Shown: positions 51,326 to 60,289, counted from the stretch's first letter. The stretch: DNA of 64,000 nt from an uncultured Clostridia bacterium (GCA_946403085.1 CAMIYM010000010.1:1-64000); one strand, 5' to 3'. A program made the numbers and translations. The notes: generated from the letters alone by a model not told the origin.

Positions 51326-51919
51326 TTACAGTGTCTCGTCAGACTGTGTCTGCAAGGTGATGCCATAGTCGAGGATCGCGTTGACTGCCCATGTGATGAG
51401 CGCGCCAAGGACTGCGAATCCTGCTCCTACAGTGCACATTACGATACCGCTTGTAATGATAAGGACGATCGTAACCTTCTTCTTTACCTTTGCAGTAAAC
51501 GGTGTTTCTTCATTCTCGATGGTTGCGAAAACTGACTTGATGAGCATGATCGTTACAGCAACTATGGCTGCACCAACACCCATAACAAGCACATACATAC
51601 CATAAGAGAAGCTGAGCGGATGATCTTCAATAGCATCCTGCCAAGCGGGAATATCAGAGTGAATACTCTTGGGAAGTGATCCAAGGTTGATATTAAAAGA
51701 CTTTGCACTTCCGAATTCATCTGTTGTTGAGATGTATCCGGCTGCTTCTGCTTCCTTTACGGAATCATCAAACTTCTTACCTGATGCGAGGATAAAGATT
51801 CCGCTGATAAAGCAGGCGATTGCTCCTATCACAGCTATGACGAATAATATCCCTGATACCTTCTTGCCTACGCGGCAGCTCTTCTTGATCTTTGCGATCT
51901 TTGCATTTTCTTCATTCAT
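51326..51919 (-). CDS. DUF2975 membrane protein
   Basis: The 197-residue protein has four hydrophobic segments in the DUF2975 arrangement, with a conserved 'NEETPFTAKVKKKV' cytoplasmic loop between helices two and three. It is the first gene of a two-gene operon with a YozG-like HTH regulator, a common pairing in Firmicutes. Its biochemical role is not known; the membrane protein may modulate the regulator. RBS AAGGAG. Confidence 0.82.
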   Translation of the reverse strand: MNEENAKIAKIKKSCRVGKKVSGILFVIAVIGAIACFISGIFILASGKKFDDSVKEAEAAGYISTTDEFGSAKSFNINLGSLPKSIHSDIPAWQDAIEDHPLSFSYGMYVLVMGVGAAIVAVTIMLIKSVFATIENEETPFTAKVKKKVTIVLIITSGIVMCTVGAGFAVLGALITWAVNAILDYGITLQTQSDETL

Positions 51920-52128
51920 AAATCCATACTCCTTAAAATGTTAATCTATCACCTTCGAAGATGGCTTTACTATACGCCGACAATTTATCTTTGTCAACAA
52001 GTTTTTAACGATAAACATTAAAAAATATTCGAAAAGCGTTGCCTTATATATGCGCGCAAATAGTTCATTTTTGAAGATTAAATCTGATACAATATAGTCA
52101 TTTCAAGGGGAACGGCAGGAGAACTTTC

Positions 52129-53163
52129 ATGAGCACTAAGCGTGTGCACTATATCGACAATCTCAGATGGATCTGCGTATCGCTCTTAGTCATCTATCAT
52201 GCTGCAATGGCATACAACACCTGGGGTGAATTGAATTACATCCACTTCGGTGCAGTAAAGCCTCTTGCTGCCATAGTCGTTCTCATCAGCCCCTGGTTCA
52301 TGCCGCTCATGTTTTTGCTCGCGGGAATCTCTGCATCCTATTCTCTTAAGAAAAGAGGATATGGCAAATTCATATTGGAACGTTTTACGCGTCTTGGAAT
52401 ACCGCTTGTCATTGGCCTCATTATCAATGCTCCGGTGCTAAGCTATATCGCCGATATCTCACGCCATAAATTCCAGGGCAACTTCATTCAGCACTATGTC
52501 GTATACTTCAGCAGGTTTACTGACCTGACAGGTTATGACGGAGGCTTTACCTTCGGTCACCTGTGGTTTCTTCTTGTCCTGATCGTGGTATCTCTTGTAT
52601 CATGCATCGCCATAAGATTTATTCCTGCTGATAATAAGACCGCCGTTAAGATAACCGGCATCGTTCTTGCTATAGGAGCTGTTGCATCTTTTGATTTCAA
52701 GACTTTCGGAAAGCCCCTCATCACTTATCTTTGCTGCTATCTTCTCGGATACTTTATCTTCAGCAATCAGGATTTTATAAAGAAACTCAGTTCACTTAAG
52801 TGGGAGTTTATAGCAGTCTTCGTTACTGCCGCACTTACAAATGCACTTCTGTATGTATTCGTCGGAACAGTGGTTATCCTGAGCAATGTCTGTAACTACA
52901 CGAGCTTTATCTGCGGAGTGATCGCGCTCATGATCATCGGCCGTGAATATCTGGACTTTGAAGGAATGAAGACCGCGGGCTTCCCGAAGCTTTCCTATTC
53001 ATTCTATATTGTCCATTTTCCTGTTGTTGTTCTGAGCCAGTATTTCCTTAATCTGACACGTATGAATACGGTGCTGAATTTCTTCCTGACAGTAGTGATC
53101 TCATATCCGGTCACATATCTGCTGTGCAAACTGTTTTCGAAGATCAAGAGTTATTATTTCTGA
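52129..53163 (+). CDS. Acyltransferase family 3 membrane protein
   Basis: This 344-residue protein has about ten hydrophobic helices. The N-terminal 'YIDNLRWICVSLLVIYHAAMAY' region carries the conserved His of acyltransferase-3 proteins, and 'FTFGHLWFLLVL' contains the second typical motif. Members acetylate surface glycans, peptidoglycan or lipids using acyl-CoA. It stands alone between the DUF2975 operon and a repeat region. Target unknown. Confidence 0.85.
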   Translation: MSTKRVHYIDNLRWICVSLLVIYHAAMAYNTWGELNYIHFGAVKPLAAIVVLISPWFMPLMFLLAGISASYSLKKRGYGKFILERFTRLGIPLVIGLIINAPVLSYIADISRHKFQGNFIQHYVVYFSRFTDLTGYDGGFTFGHLWFLLVLIVVSLVSCIAIRFIPADNKTAVKITGIVLAIGAVASFDFKTFGKPLITYLCCYLLGYFIFSNQDFIKKLSSLKWEFIAVFVTAALTNALLYVFVGTVVILSNVCNYTSFICGVIALMIIGREYLDFEGMKTAGFPKLSYSFYIVHFPVVVLSQYFLNLTRMNTVLNFFLTVVISYPVTYLLCKLFSKIKSYYF

Positions 53164-53166
53164 GTT

Positions 53167-53290
53167 AAAAAGTCACAGTAATCCTCACTGCATACTGTGA
53201 CTATTACTGTGAGTTTTGTAAGGAATTAGTTCATTTTCAAGAAAAAGTCACAGTATACTGTGATTCTAACTGTGATTTTCACTCACTAAT
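53167..53290. repeat. Two-copy intergenic repeat related to the 17.2-kb repeat
   Basis: AAAAAGTCACAGTA occurs at 53167-53180 and 53242-53255 (75-base period), each followed by ACTGTGA motifs. The first copy has AAAGTC-N15-GCATACTGTGAC, identical in spacing to the units at 17.24 kb. The second contains a perfect 16-base palindrome TCACAGTATACTGTGA (53248-53263). One frame is Cys-rich as at 17.2 kb but lacks a start codon. Confidence 0.7.
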
Positions 53291-53423
53291 CTCAATCTTT
53301 CTCAAGAGACAGACGCCGCCACTGGCGGTTATGTTAACGTGCCGGAACACATGGTTCGAAAAGCCGGTCTTATGTCTTTTAGCTGGTGATCAATTGTAAA
53401 CTTTTATTCAAAATGAAAAAACA

Positions 53424-53488
53424 CCCCCTCAGAATGAGACTTTTAGCCAAAAGTTGAGACTGGTCTCACGAGCATTTTGACACGGGGG
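53424..53488. repeat. Complex inverted repeat before the nuclease-like gene
   Basis: Nested palindromes are present: CCCCC (53424-53428) with GGGGG (53484-53488), ACTTTT-AGCC-AAAAGT (53439-53454), and TGAGAC-TG-GTCTCA (53455-53468). A further stem CCGCC-ACT-GGCGG occurs about 100 bases upstream. The 372-base stretch 53164-53535 contains no gene that I can support. It may be the end of a decayed mobile element. Confidence 0.55.
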
Positions 53489-53535
53489 CGTTCATAATAT
53501 TAGTAAATAATTCTAGTTCATTCGGAGTGAAAGAT

Positions 53536-54351
53536 ATGTATAGAATAATTTTGCCAATTAAGGTGCATGCTGTAAAACTGGCATATAGAAAGGCCCTTTT
53601 GGATAAGATGATACATGGATACTTTTGTGTCAGGCGTGGACATAGGACTGTGGCTGTTACATATGATCCTGATAATGCGAAGTGCACATCCGTCAATCCG
53701 AAAGTTCATTATGTATCCAGTAAGCAGGGCAAGAAATATGCTGAAGCTGTAAATGAGTATCTTGTTATAAAAGCTGAATACGACGATTTACTTACCAGAT
53801 GGAATGCCATGTATTCTTTCCAGCCACCTAAGGTAAGGTTTCCTATAAAACAATTGCAGGAAAACCATAAGATGGATAATGCTTTCTATAACATGCAGAT
53901 TGATAATAAAGGAAAGTATACTCCTGATAATCCGACTGTCAGCGATTCTGGCGTGTACAAATCGAAAAATGAGCTCATGGCTGCTGATGCTCTAAAAGAA
54001 CTCGGTATTCCATTTAAATATGAGACCTCGTTATATATTCCTGAAGTCGATGAATGGATCAATCCAGATTTCCTTTTGGCTTTCTATGAGATCAACAGAT
54101 GCTCTTATCTGGAGGTGTTAGGCATGAATGATAAGCTCAACTATGCTGTAGCCACATCCACCAAGATCAACAGTTATTCGAAAGGGAAATACAGGCCCGG
54201 CAGAGAAATCATATATATACACTTATATGACAGATATAGCTTTGATAAAGTCTACTTTATTGAGCAGGTGCTTTCTGCTTTCAACAGTCTGATACCTGAT
54301 AGTGCTCTGGAATGGGGTGCTGATTATTCTCACTTAAATGAAGTGTCTTAA
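53536..54351 (+). CDS. PD-(D/E)XK nuclease-like protein
   Basis: From ATG 53536 (GGAG upstream) the protein has 271 residues. The C-terminal part resembles a clostridial family usually reading 'RSKSE...GIPYRYE...YPDF...YWEHFGMMD'. Here it is 'YKSKNELMAADALKELGIPFKYE' with Glu146, 'WINPDFLL' with Asp178 and 'YLEVLGMND' with Glu193, matching the E-D-E pattern of PD-(D/E)XK enzymes, although the usual Lys is replaced. The N-terminal half is helical and basic. It probably binds or cuts DNA. It is flanked by palindromic DNA and is convergent with the flavodoxin gene (four-base overlap). Confidence 0.65.
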   Translation: MYRIILPIKVHAVKLAYRKALLDKMIHGYFCVRRGHRTVAVTYDPDNAKCTSVNPKVHYVSSKQGKKYAEAVNEYLVIKAEYDDLLTRWNAMYSFQPPKVRFPIKQLQENHKMDNAFYNMQIDNKGKYTPDNPTVSDSGVYKSKNELMAADALKELGIPFKYETSLYIPEVDEWINPDFLLAFYEINRCSYLEVLGMNDKLNYAVATSTKINSYSKGKYRPGREIIYIHLYDRYSFDKVYFIEQVLSAFNSLIPDSALEWGADYSHLNEVS

Positions 54352-55070
54352 GTCCTCTTCCACGGCCTTACCTTACCGATCCAGCCGTTCTCTTTCCAAT
54401 ACTTAAAGTCTGTGTATTCCGGATTAGCTTTTCCCAGATCTGTCTGAAGCATGCGTACGGCCATGAACTTGGCCTTTACGATGGGGTTTGTTCCTGTCTT
54501 TTTACTGTAGTCGATAGAGGCGAACTTCGCAGCAGCATTAGTCAGAACAGCACACATAGCAGCGCGCTTCTTCTCAGGAATCAGGTCCCATCTGACTTCG
54601 CTCATGAGCTTGAAAGTGTAAGTCTTGATAGAGCTTACGCCCCACCATGAGAGGCTGTCTTTGATGTCCTTAGCGGTTGACTTTCCGCCGGCGCCGAGAC
54701 ACTGGGTGATGATGACGGCGCGCTTGCCGAACATCTCTTTTGCAGGGCGGTGCGGCATCCATCTGTAACCGAAGTGATCGAGCAAAGCCTTCATCGCGCC
54801 GGTCGTGTGGAAGACGTAAGCAGGGGATGCAAAGACCAGGAGGTCTGCTTCAAGAAGTGCTTTCTCAATAGCCTGGACTTTAGCTGCATCTTTGCAGAGA
54901 TTCTGATCTTTCGAAAAGCACTGGAGACAGCCGACACAGAATTCCGGTCCGTCTTTTGGGAGATAGAATTCCGTTATCTCTGCTTTCTCTTTCAGTGGAG
55001 CTAAGAAGCTCTCTTTAAGATGGTATGTAACACCTTTTTTCTCGGTTGCATTTATAACTGTTATCTTCAT
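54348..55070 (-). CDS. Flavodoxin-like NAD(P)H:FMN oxidoreductase
   Basis: This 240-residue protein has the flavodoxin-like fold of the NADPH-dependent FMN reductase/iron-sulfur flavoprotein group: 'INATEKKGVTYHLKES', a Cys cluster 'CVGCLQCF' and 'LLVFASPAYVFHTTGAMKALLDHFGYRW'. Its ATG overlaps the TetR stop (TAATG). It is the second gene of the TetR operon and so probably acts on the compound sensed by TetR, for example a quinone or electrophile. That is inferred from the arrangement. Confidence 0.82.
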   Translation of the reverse strand: MKITVINATEKKGVTYHLKESFLAPLKEKAEITEFYLPKDGPEFCVGCLQCFSKDQNLCKDAAKVQAIEKALLEADLLVFASPAYVFHTTGAMKALLDHFGYRWMPHRPAKEMFGKRAVIITQCLGAGGKSTAKDIKDSLSWWGVSSIKTYTFKLMSEVRWDLIPEKKRAAMCAVLTNAAAKFASIDYSKKTGTNPIVKAKFMAVRMLQTDLGKANPEYTDFKYWKENGWIGKVRPWKRT

Positions 55071-55687
55071 TATTTTTTCCTCCCGTAAAGACGGTTAAAT
55101 TGCTTAATGTGTTCATCCAGAGTCTTTAATGCCCATGGCTCTCTTTCCGGATCCCTGTCGCATACAGTGAGAAGGAAATAGATCGGAGCATAGAAGTGCA
55201 GTGTCATGATCTCGACGTTATCAGTCTTAAGAAGTCCTGCTGCAGTTACCATTCCAAGAAGCATGCTCTGGTACGAAAACGGATCGTCGACATAGAGCTT
55301 CGAGTAGATGTCTGCTAATTCCTTGTTATTGAATTGTTCAAGAGTGAGCATCTTCCTGAAACGCTTGTTGTAGTCGTCATGGAGATAGAAGAGGAAGAAC
55401 TGACGTCCGAGTGCCAGAAGATTATCTTCTGACATGCTCTCGTATATAGCAGAGTCTGCAGCTGCGTCGGAACCGTTGATGTTCATGGCCTTTGCCTGTT
55501 CGGCGAAGCTCTCATTCATCTTATCTATGATGGCATCGAAAATAGCTTTCTTGCTCTTGTAATGCTTATAAAGTGAGGGCGCCTTTATGCCGACCCTTTC
55601 GGCTATGTCTCCGACAAAGACATTGGCATATCCTTTCTCGGAAAAGAGTGTGAGCGCTTCATCAAGTATTCTTTGCTTCGTATCCAT
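55070..55687 (-). CDS. TetR/AcrR-family repressor
   Basis: From ATG 55687 (AGAGG upstream) the protein has 205 residues. The N-terminal HTH is 'RILDEALTLFSEKGYANVFVGDIAERVGIKAPSLYKHYKSK' region, typical of TetR. The C-terminal ligand domain is unassigned. The promoter directly upstream is covered by two palindromic operators with identical core half-sites, so autorepression is expected. Its stop overlaps the flavodoxin start. Confidence 0.92.
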   Translation of the reverse strand: MDTKQRILDEALTLFSEKGYANVFVGDIAERVGIKAPSLYKHYKSKKAIFDAIIDKMNESFAEQAKAMNINGSDAAADSAIYESMSEDNLLALGRQFFLFYLHDDYNKRFRKMLTLEQFNNKELADIYSKLYVDDPFSYQSMLLGMVTAAGLLKTDNVEIMTLHFYAPIYFLLTVCDRDPEREPWALKTLDEHIKQFNRLYGRKK

Positions 55688-55708
55688 AAAATACCTCTCG
55701 TAAACCAA

Positions 55709-55752
55709 TTGGCTAATTCGAATTAGCCAAAGTATAGCTAATCAGAATTAGC
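55709..55752 (-). promoter_or_regulatory. Promoter with two TetR operators
   Basis: On the minus strand TTGACA (55759-55754) and TATACT (55736-55731) are 17 bases apart. A 22-base perfect palindrome with half-site TTGGCTAATT lies at 55709-55730, just downstream of the -10. A second core GCTAAT-CAGA-ATTAGC (55737-55752) fills the spacer. The two centres are 25 bases apart. This is the classic layout of an autoregulated TetR promoter. Confidence 0.85.
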
Positions 55753-55831
55753 CTGTCAATCATGTTTCGTAGAAATAAAAAATTACTGATATAATGTGCC
55801 CATTGAGGGACAATAAATAGAGGGGAAGATT

Positions 55832-56131
55832 ATGAGAAAAACAGTTTATTTTCTTATTCAGCTTATATGGTCAGTAATAGTTGCAGGCCTGGTCTGGTAT
55901 TTCACACTGGCCAATGTCAACTTTTCCGGCAATAATTCCGTGGCAGGCATTATCTTCGTGGGCGGTATATTCTTATACCTGATCCTGTCGGTAATGTATA
56001 TCCTTGCCGGACCAAAGTGGGTAAAGGACTGGGGCTACTGGATGATCATAGTAAATATCATCATTGGAGCATTGATGGGCATGGTAGGCCTCGTCGCTGC
56101 GATTTTCCTTCCTGAAATGTTTATGGCTTAA
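55832..56131 (+). CDS. Small polytopic membrane protein (paralogue of the one at 41.8 kb)
   Basis: The 99-residue protein has three hydrophobic helices. Its similarity to the protein at 41844-42167 spans the N-terminal helix and the Trp-rich loop ('WVKDWGYWMI' against 'WKKVEEWRWWCIL'). It starts after GAGGGGAAG and is followed after nine bases by a GNAT gene. No family recognised. Confidence 0.65.
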   Translation: MRKTVYFLIQLIWSVIVAGLVWYFTLANVNFSGNNSVAGIIFVGGIFLYLILSVMYILAGPKWVKDWGYWMIIVNIIIGALMGMVGLVAAIFLPEMFMA

Positions 56132-56140
56132 AGGAGAAAT

Positions 56141-56593
56141 ATGAGTAGTTTTAAATATGTATCACTAAGAGATATGCCTGAACTTAAAGACGTTGCGGCT
56201 TGCTGGTTCCACAGCAAGTGGGGTGTCCCTAAGGAAGCTTATCTTGAATGCATGAATGATTATCTTGATAAGAGTACTGAGAACGGCTGGTATCTTTGCC
56301 TGGACGAAGATAAGATCGTCGGAGGTCTTGGCGTGATCGAAAACGATTTCCACGACAGAAAAGAGCTAAGTCCCAATGTCTGCGCGGTATATACCGAAGA
56401 CGAATACCGGAAGAAAGGCATAGCAGGCAATCTGTTGAATATGGTTGTGGAAGACATGAGATCAAAGGGAATCTCACCACTTTATCTCGTGACAGATCAC
56501 ATAGGGTTTTATGAACGTTACGGCTGGGAATTCTATTGTATGGCCCAGGGTGACGATGAACCTGAGATGACAAGGCTTTATATCCACAGATGA
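56141..56593 (+). CDS. GNAT N-acetyltransferase
   Basis: This 150-residue protein has acetyl-CoA-binding motif A in 'VYTEDEYRKKGIAGNLLNMV' (R-x-x-G-x-A) and motif B 'VTDHIGFYERYGWEF'. It belongs to the Acetyltransf_1 type and is only distantly related to the GNAT at 9.35 kb. RBS AAAGGAGAA. Substrate unknown. Confidence 0.85.
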   Translation: MSSFKYVSLRDMPELKDVAACWFHSKWGVPKEAYLECMNDYLDKSTENGWYLCLDEDKIVGGLGVIENDFHDRKELSPNVCAVYTEDEYRKKGIAGNLLNMVVEDMRSKGISPLYLVTDHIGFYERYGWEFYCMAQGDDEPEMTRLYIHR

Positions 56594-56620
56594 TCAAGGA
56601 AACAAATAAATCAAACTTAA

Positions 56621-56647
56621 TGCCCGGTTAATGCCGGGCATTTTTTT
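56621..56647 (+). terminator. Rho-independent terminator
   Basis: TGCCCGG (56621-56627) pairs with CCGGGCA (56634-56640), followed by seven T. Confidence 0.9.
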
Positions 56648-56665
56648 CGAGCCCCCAAAAAAGAT

Positions 56666-56724
56666 AAGCAACACTTTTGGCCAAATCTGTTGCTTAAGCA
56701 ACACTATCGGGAGACATTGTTGAT
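56666..56724 (+). promoter_or_regulatory. Alternating inverted repeats upstream of the 85-residue protein gene
   Basis: AAGCAACA occurs at 56666-56673 and 56696-56703, with TGTTGCTT between them (56689-56696) and a further TTGTTG afterwards. The middle arm can pair with either flanking copy, giving two exclusive hairpins, as in attenuators. Confidence 0.4.
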
Positions 56725-56795
56725 TGTTATGAGGTTTATACACCGTGATAATGAAGGCGTAAAAGAATCGAATCTTACAAAGGAGGTAAAGCGTT

Positions 56796-57053
56796 ATGAC
56801 ACAGGATATGGCATCACAAAGCATTGATATAGAAGCAGACAAGGCAAATTCCGAATCTGACGGTCTGACACGCGATCAGGTGTTCTTTGTAAGAAGAGAG
56901 GTACACATTTTCAAGATGTTCCACACAGACCTTCAGACAGCGGTAAGCAAGGTTGATGCATTGATCGCACATGCCGGGATGTTCAGCATAAAGACTGAAT
57001 GGAATGAAGACACGAAGAAGTGGATGATCGAACACTGGAATGAACTTAATTAA
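56796..57053 (+). CDS. Hypothetical 85-residue protein
   Basis: ATG 56796 has a strong ribosome binding site (AAGGAGG, about nine bases upstream). The product is soluble, with an acidic N-terminus, a central helical part 'DQVFFVRREVHIFKMFHTDL' and 'WNEDTKKWMIEHWNEL' at the end. It is followed by a terminator, so it is a single-gene unit. No family recognised. Confidence 0.65.
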   Translation: MTQDMASQSIDIEADKANSESDGLTRDQVFFVRREVHIFKMFHTDLQTAVSKVDALIAHAGMFSIKTEWNEDTKKWMIEHWNELN

Positions 57054-57079
57054 GGTTGGCAATAGACCTTTTTGAAATG

Positions 57080-57110
57080 CCCGGTAACGACTGTTGCCGG
57101 GTATTTTATT
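57080..57110 (+). terminator. Rho-independent terminator
   Basis: CCCGGTAAC (57080-57088) pairs with GTTGCCGGG (57093-57101) with one wobble, followed by TATTTTATT. Confidence 0.85.
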
Positions 57111-57224
57111 ATCCGTAATATATTTATCAGACTGGTGGTGTTTTTGACCCTGTTCCGTTCTCGAATAAGACCTCTCATGTTATAATCAGACACATCTGAA
57201 TTCACGACTTATGGGGAGGAATCT

Positions 57225-58736
57225 ATGTACAATTTATTCATTAACACGGGCAAGGAATTAGGCCACATCAATCCTGAGATCCAGGGACATTTTTCAGAGC
57301 ATCTCGGAAGATGCATTTATGAGGGTGTTTATGTTGGCGAGAATTCTTCCATCCCTAATACAAACGGTATGCGTAACGATGTCGTTGAGGCATTGAAGGA
57401 GATGAAGATACCTGTTCTCCGTTGGCCGGGCGGATGCTTTGCTGACGAGTATCACTGGAAGGATGGTATCGGCCCCAAGGAAACGCGTAAGAAGATGATC
57501 AATACCAACTGGGGTGGCGTTACTGAAGACAACTCATTCGGAACACACGAGTTCATGGAACTCGCGGAGCAGCTCGGATGCAAGACATATGTAAATGGAA
57601 ATGTCGGAAGCGGTACTGTCCAGGAGATGAGCGAATGGGTAGAGTATATGACCTTCGACGGTGTATCTCCGATGGCAGACTTAAGAAGAGCTAACGGCCG
57701 TGAGAAGCCCTGGACAGTTGATTATTTCGCTGTCGGCAATGAGACATGGGGCTGCGGCGGCAACATGGTTCCGGAATACTATGCAAATCTTTATAAGCAT
57801 TACCAGACATTCGTAAAGCAGTTTAATCCTGACAAGAAGATCAAGAAACTCGCCGTAGGCCCTACAGACAAGGATTATAACTGGACTGAGACTATGCTCC
57901 GTGAGTGCTTCAGACAGCAGGGTACATATCCTCAGAACTTCGGTTATATGGACGGTCTGACACTCCACTATTACACACTCCCTTACGACTGGGATCACAA
58001 GGGCTCTGCAACAGATTTCAATGACAAGGAATGGTACATGACTCTTTCAAAGACTTTTGCTATGGAAGAGTTCATCGAGAAGCATTCCGCGATAATGGAC
58101 AGATATGATCCTGACTGCAGGATTGGTCTTATGGTCGATGAATGGGGTACATGGTACGACGTTGAGCCGGGCACAAATCCGGGATTCTTATATCAGCAGA
58201 ATACTGTCCGTGATGCGCTTATCGCCTGCATCAATCTCAACATCTTTAATAAGCACTGCAAGCGTGTAAAGATGGCCAACATCGCACAGCTCGTTAACGT
58301 TCTTCAGGCAGTCATCCTTACTGAAGGCGATAAGATGGTCAAGACACCTACATATCATGTATTCAAGATGTTCAGCTGCCACCAGGACGGCGAACTTCTC
58401 GAGAGCTCACTTAACAGCGAGAAGATCGGTCTTGAAGATGAGTACATGGTTCCTAATCTTCATGAATCAGTATCTAAGGGCAAGGATGGAAAGGTCCACA
58501 TCACTTTGGGTAACCTCTCATGCACTGATCCTTATGAAGTCTCATCCACTCTTATGGGCGCTTCGATCAAGTCAGTAAAGGCTTCTGTCGTAGGCGGCAA
58601 GATGGACGCATACAACACATTCGATAATCCGGATGTCGTTACAGAGAAAGCATTTGACGGCGTTAAGTTTGAAGGCGATAAGCTGACATTTTCTATCCCT
58701 GCTTCAAGCGTAATGCACATCGAAGTCGAGATCTGA
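57225..58736 (+). CDS. abfA: Alpha-L-arabinofuranosidase, GH51
   Basis: This 503-residue enzyme lacks a signal peptide and is cytoplasmic. The GH51 pattern is clear: '[18 protein letters not shown]', '[18 protein letters not shown]', the acid/base Glu173 in '[11 protein letters not shown]' and the nucleophile Glu306 in '[10 protein letters not shown]'. It releases terminal arabinofuranose from arabinoxylan or arabinan oligosaccharides taken up by the cell, fitting a plant-fibre-degrading gut or rumen niche. Nearby sugar ABC permeases at 46 kb could supply substrate, which is speculative. Confidence 0.94.
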   Translation: MYNLFINTGKELGHINPEIQGHFSEHLGRCIYEGVYVGENSSIPNTNGMRNDVVEALKEMKIPVLRWPGGCFADEYHWKDGIGPKETRKKMINTNWGGVTEDNSFGTHEFMELAEQLGCKTYVNGNVGSGTVQEMSEWVEYMTFDGVSPMADLRRANGREKPWTVDYFAVGNETWGCGGNMVPEYYANLYKHYQTFVKQFNPDKKIKKLAVGPTDKDYNWTETMLRECFRQQGTYPQNFGYMDGLTLHYYTLPYDWDHKGSATDFNDKEWYMTLSKTFAMEEFIEKHSAIMDRYDPDCRIGLMVDEWGTWYDVEPGTNPGFLYQQNTVRDALIACINLNIFNKHCKRVKMANIAQLVNVLQAVILTEGDKMVKTPTYHVFKMFSCHQDGELLESSLNSEKIGLEDEYMVPNLHESVSKGKDGKVHITLGNLSCTDPYEVSSTLMGASIKSVKASVVGGKMDAYNTFDNPDVVTEKAFDGVKFEGDKLTFSIPASSVMHIEVEI

Positions 58737-58737
58737 A

Positions 58738-58983
58738 ATGTCTAAGCCCTGCAGGCGGTGCCTGTTAAAAGACATAAGTCTGGAAGATTATGAGCGTCTG
58801 ATAAGAGACGGACTTGATGCGCTTCCCAAAGAAGATCTTGCAGAAGATACCATCTCGTCAGGAAGACTTCAGATCTGCAAGGAATGCGAAAAGCTGAACC
58901 AGGGAACATGTCTTGCCTGCGGCTGCTATGTCGAGATAAGGGCATCGTTAAAGAAAGGGAAATGCCCTTACGGCAAATGGTAA
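58738..58983 (+). CDS. Small Cys-rich protein (DUF6171-like)
   Basis: The 81-residue protein starts one base after the arabinofuranosidase stop. It has nine Cys in a knuckle-like arrangement: 'CRRCL', 'CKECEKL', 'CLACGCYVE' and 'CPYGKW', suggesting metal binding. It resembles DUF6171. The coupling to abfA suggests co-expression but not necessarily a shared job. Confidence 0.7.
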   Translation: MSKPCRRCLLKDISLEDYERLIRDGLDALPKEDLAEDTISSGRLQICKECEKLNQGTCLACGCYVEIRASLKKGKCPYGKW

Positions 58984-58994
58984 AAACGCAATTT

Positions 58995-59024
58995 AAAAGG
59001 CTGTCTTAACAGGCAGCCTTTTCT
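58995..59024 (+). terminator. Rho-independent terminator
   Basis: AAAAGGCTG (58995-59003) pairs with CAGCCTTTT (59014-59022). It ends the abfA transcript and may also serve the leftward queF operon. Confidence 0.75.
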
Positions 59025-59030
59025 TATGTT

Positions 59031-59513
59031 TTATCTGTTATCGACCTTTTCGGGATACATGTCGTGATTGAACAATCTGTCCTCTGCGACTTTCTCCCAC
59101 TTCGTTCCGGGTTTTCCATAATTGCAGTAGGGATCGATCGAGATGCCTCCTCTGGGTGTGAACTTGCCCCAGACTTCGATGTATTTGGGATCCATGAGTT
59201 TTATAAGGTCTTTCATTATTATGTTGACGCAGTCCTCGTGGAAGTCACCGTGATTCCTGAATGAGAAGAGGTAGAGCTTTAAAGATTTGCTCTCGACCAT
59301 CTTTTCGGAGGGGACATAAGAGATCGTTATGGTTGCAAAATCCGGCTGGCCCGTGATGGGGCAGAGACTTGTGAACTCAGGGCAGTTGAACTTGACGAAG
59401 TAATCGTTGTCCGGATGCTTGTTCATGAATGTCTCGAGTACGGACGGATCGTAATCCTGGCTGTAAACGGTGCCGTTTGAACCGAGCTTGGTAAGTCCTT
59501 CTTTTTCGCGCAT
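59031..59513 (-). CDS. queF: NADPH-dependent 7-cyano-7-deazaguanine reductase
   Basis: This 160-residue enzyme is of the short (unimodular) QueF type. The catalytic Cys51 is in '[13 protein letters not shown]' with Asp58. The QueF signature '[21 protein letters not shown]' begins at Glu74 and includes the NADPH-binding residues. It reduces preQ0 to preQ1, the precursor of queuosine in tRNA. It begins four bases after the upstream transporter stop, with its ribosome binding site AAGGGG lying in the transporter's end, and is controlled by the preQ1-type riboswitch. Confidence 0.95.
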   Translation of the reverse strand: MREKEGLTKLGSNGTVYSQDYDPSVLETFMNKHPDNDYFVKFNCPEFTSLCPITGQPDFATITISYVPSEKMVESKSLKLYLFSFRNHGDFHEDCVNIIMKDLIKLMDPKYIEVWGKFTPRGGISIDPYCNYGKPGTKWEKVAEDRLFNHDMYPEKVDNR

Positions 59514-59517
59514 GTTA

Positions 59518-60198
59518 TTACCCCTTTATGAAATTATACTTGAGGCCTTCGTCGAAGACGTCGATGCCTTCTTTTTTCTTAACTGCTTTTACAACAGCAT
59601 ATGTAACAGGTGTGAAAAGAACTTCGTAGCCGACCTTGAAAAGATACTGGAAAAGGATCATCTTGAGGACGATGGAGTTTTCCATGGTTCCCCAGAATGA
59701 GATCGTGATGAAGATGATGGAATCAAGGCCTTCACCTACGACAGTTGAAAGGATGGTCCTGAGCCAGAGGTTCTTGCCCTTTGTGACTACCTTAAGCTTC
59801 GAGAGCACGAATGAGTTGGAGAATTCTCCGAAAAGATAACCCGCAAAAGATGCGATCGCTACTCTTGGCGTTGTACCCATTACGACCGCATAAGCTTCCT
59901 GATTCTCCCAGTAACCGGGATGGGGAAGTGCTATAGTAACGAGGTAGATGAGTACTGCAAAGAAGCTGCAGCCGAAGCCGAGCCAGATGATAGTGCGTGC
60001 TTTTCTGAATCCGTAGACCTCTGTAAATACATCTCCGATGATGTAGGTGAGAGGGAAAAGGATGACTGCTGCAGGAAGTGTGATGTCAGCTGTGACAGCC
60101 CACATCTTGCCGGCGATAAGATTGGATAAGAGCAGGCATGTAACGAATATGATGCCTATGCACATGAACAGTTTTGATACGTTTTTCTCTGTTGACAT
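59518..60198 (-). CDS. yhhQ: Queuosine precursor transporter (YhhQ/VUT family)
   Basis: This 226-residue protein has six hydrophobic helices of the vitamin-uptake-like YhhQ family: '[14 protein letters not shown]', '[21 protein letters not shown]', '[24 protein letters not shown]' and '[17 protein letters not shown]'. It imports queuosine precursors such as preQ0 or preQ1. It is the first gene downstream of a preQ1-type riboswitch with a terminator and is followed by queF, so regulation by cellular preQ1 is expected. ATG 60198 follows TTTTTAGGAG. Confidence 0.9.
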   Translation of the reverse strand: MSTEKNVSKLFMCIGIIFVTCLLLSNLIAGKMWAVTADITLPAAVILFPLTYIIGDVFTEVYGFRKARTIIWLGFGCSFFAVLIYLVTIALPHPGYWENQEAYAVVMGTTPRVAIASFAGYLFGEFSNSFVLSKLKVVTKGKNLWLRTILSTVVGEGLDSIIFITISFWGTMENSIVLKMILFQYLFKVGYEVLFTPVTYAVVKAVKKKEGIDVFDEGLKYNFIKG

Positions 60199-60207
60199 AA
60201 AAAACTC

Positions 60208-60243
60208 CTAAAAATAAAAATGACTCCCGAACACAGGAGTCAC
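60208..60243 (-). terminator. Expression platform terminator of the riboswitch
   Basis: On the minus strand TGACTCC and GGGAGTCA form a stem around TGTGTTC, followed by ATTTTTATTTTT. It lies between the aptamer and the transporter ATG, so preQ1 binding probably promotes termination. Confidence 0.8.
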
Positions 60244-60289
60244 ATTTAATCAAGCAAGCCAAACAAATAAGCATAACAATGCGTATTCA

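Noticed and set aside
53300..53400. tRNA or att site suggested by GGTTCGAA at 53353
   Set aside because: No acceptor, D or anticodon stems fit around the T-loop-like sequence, and no integrase is nearby.
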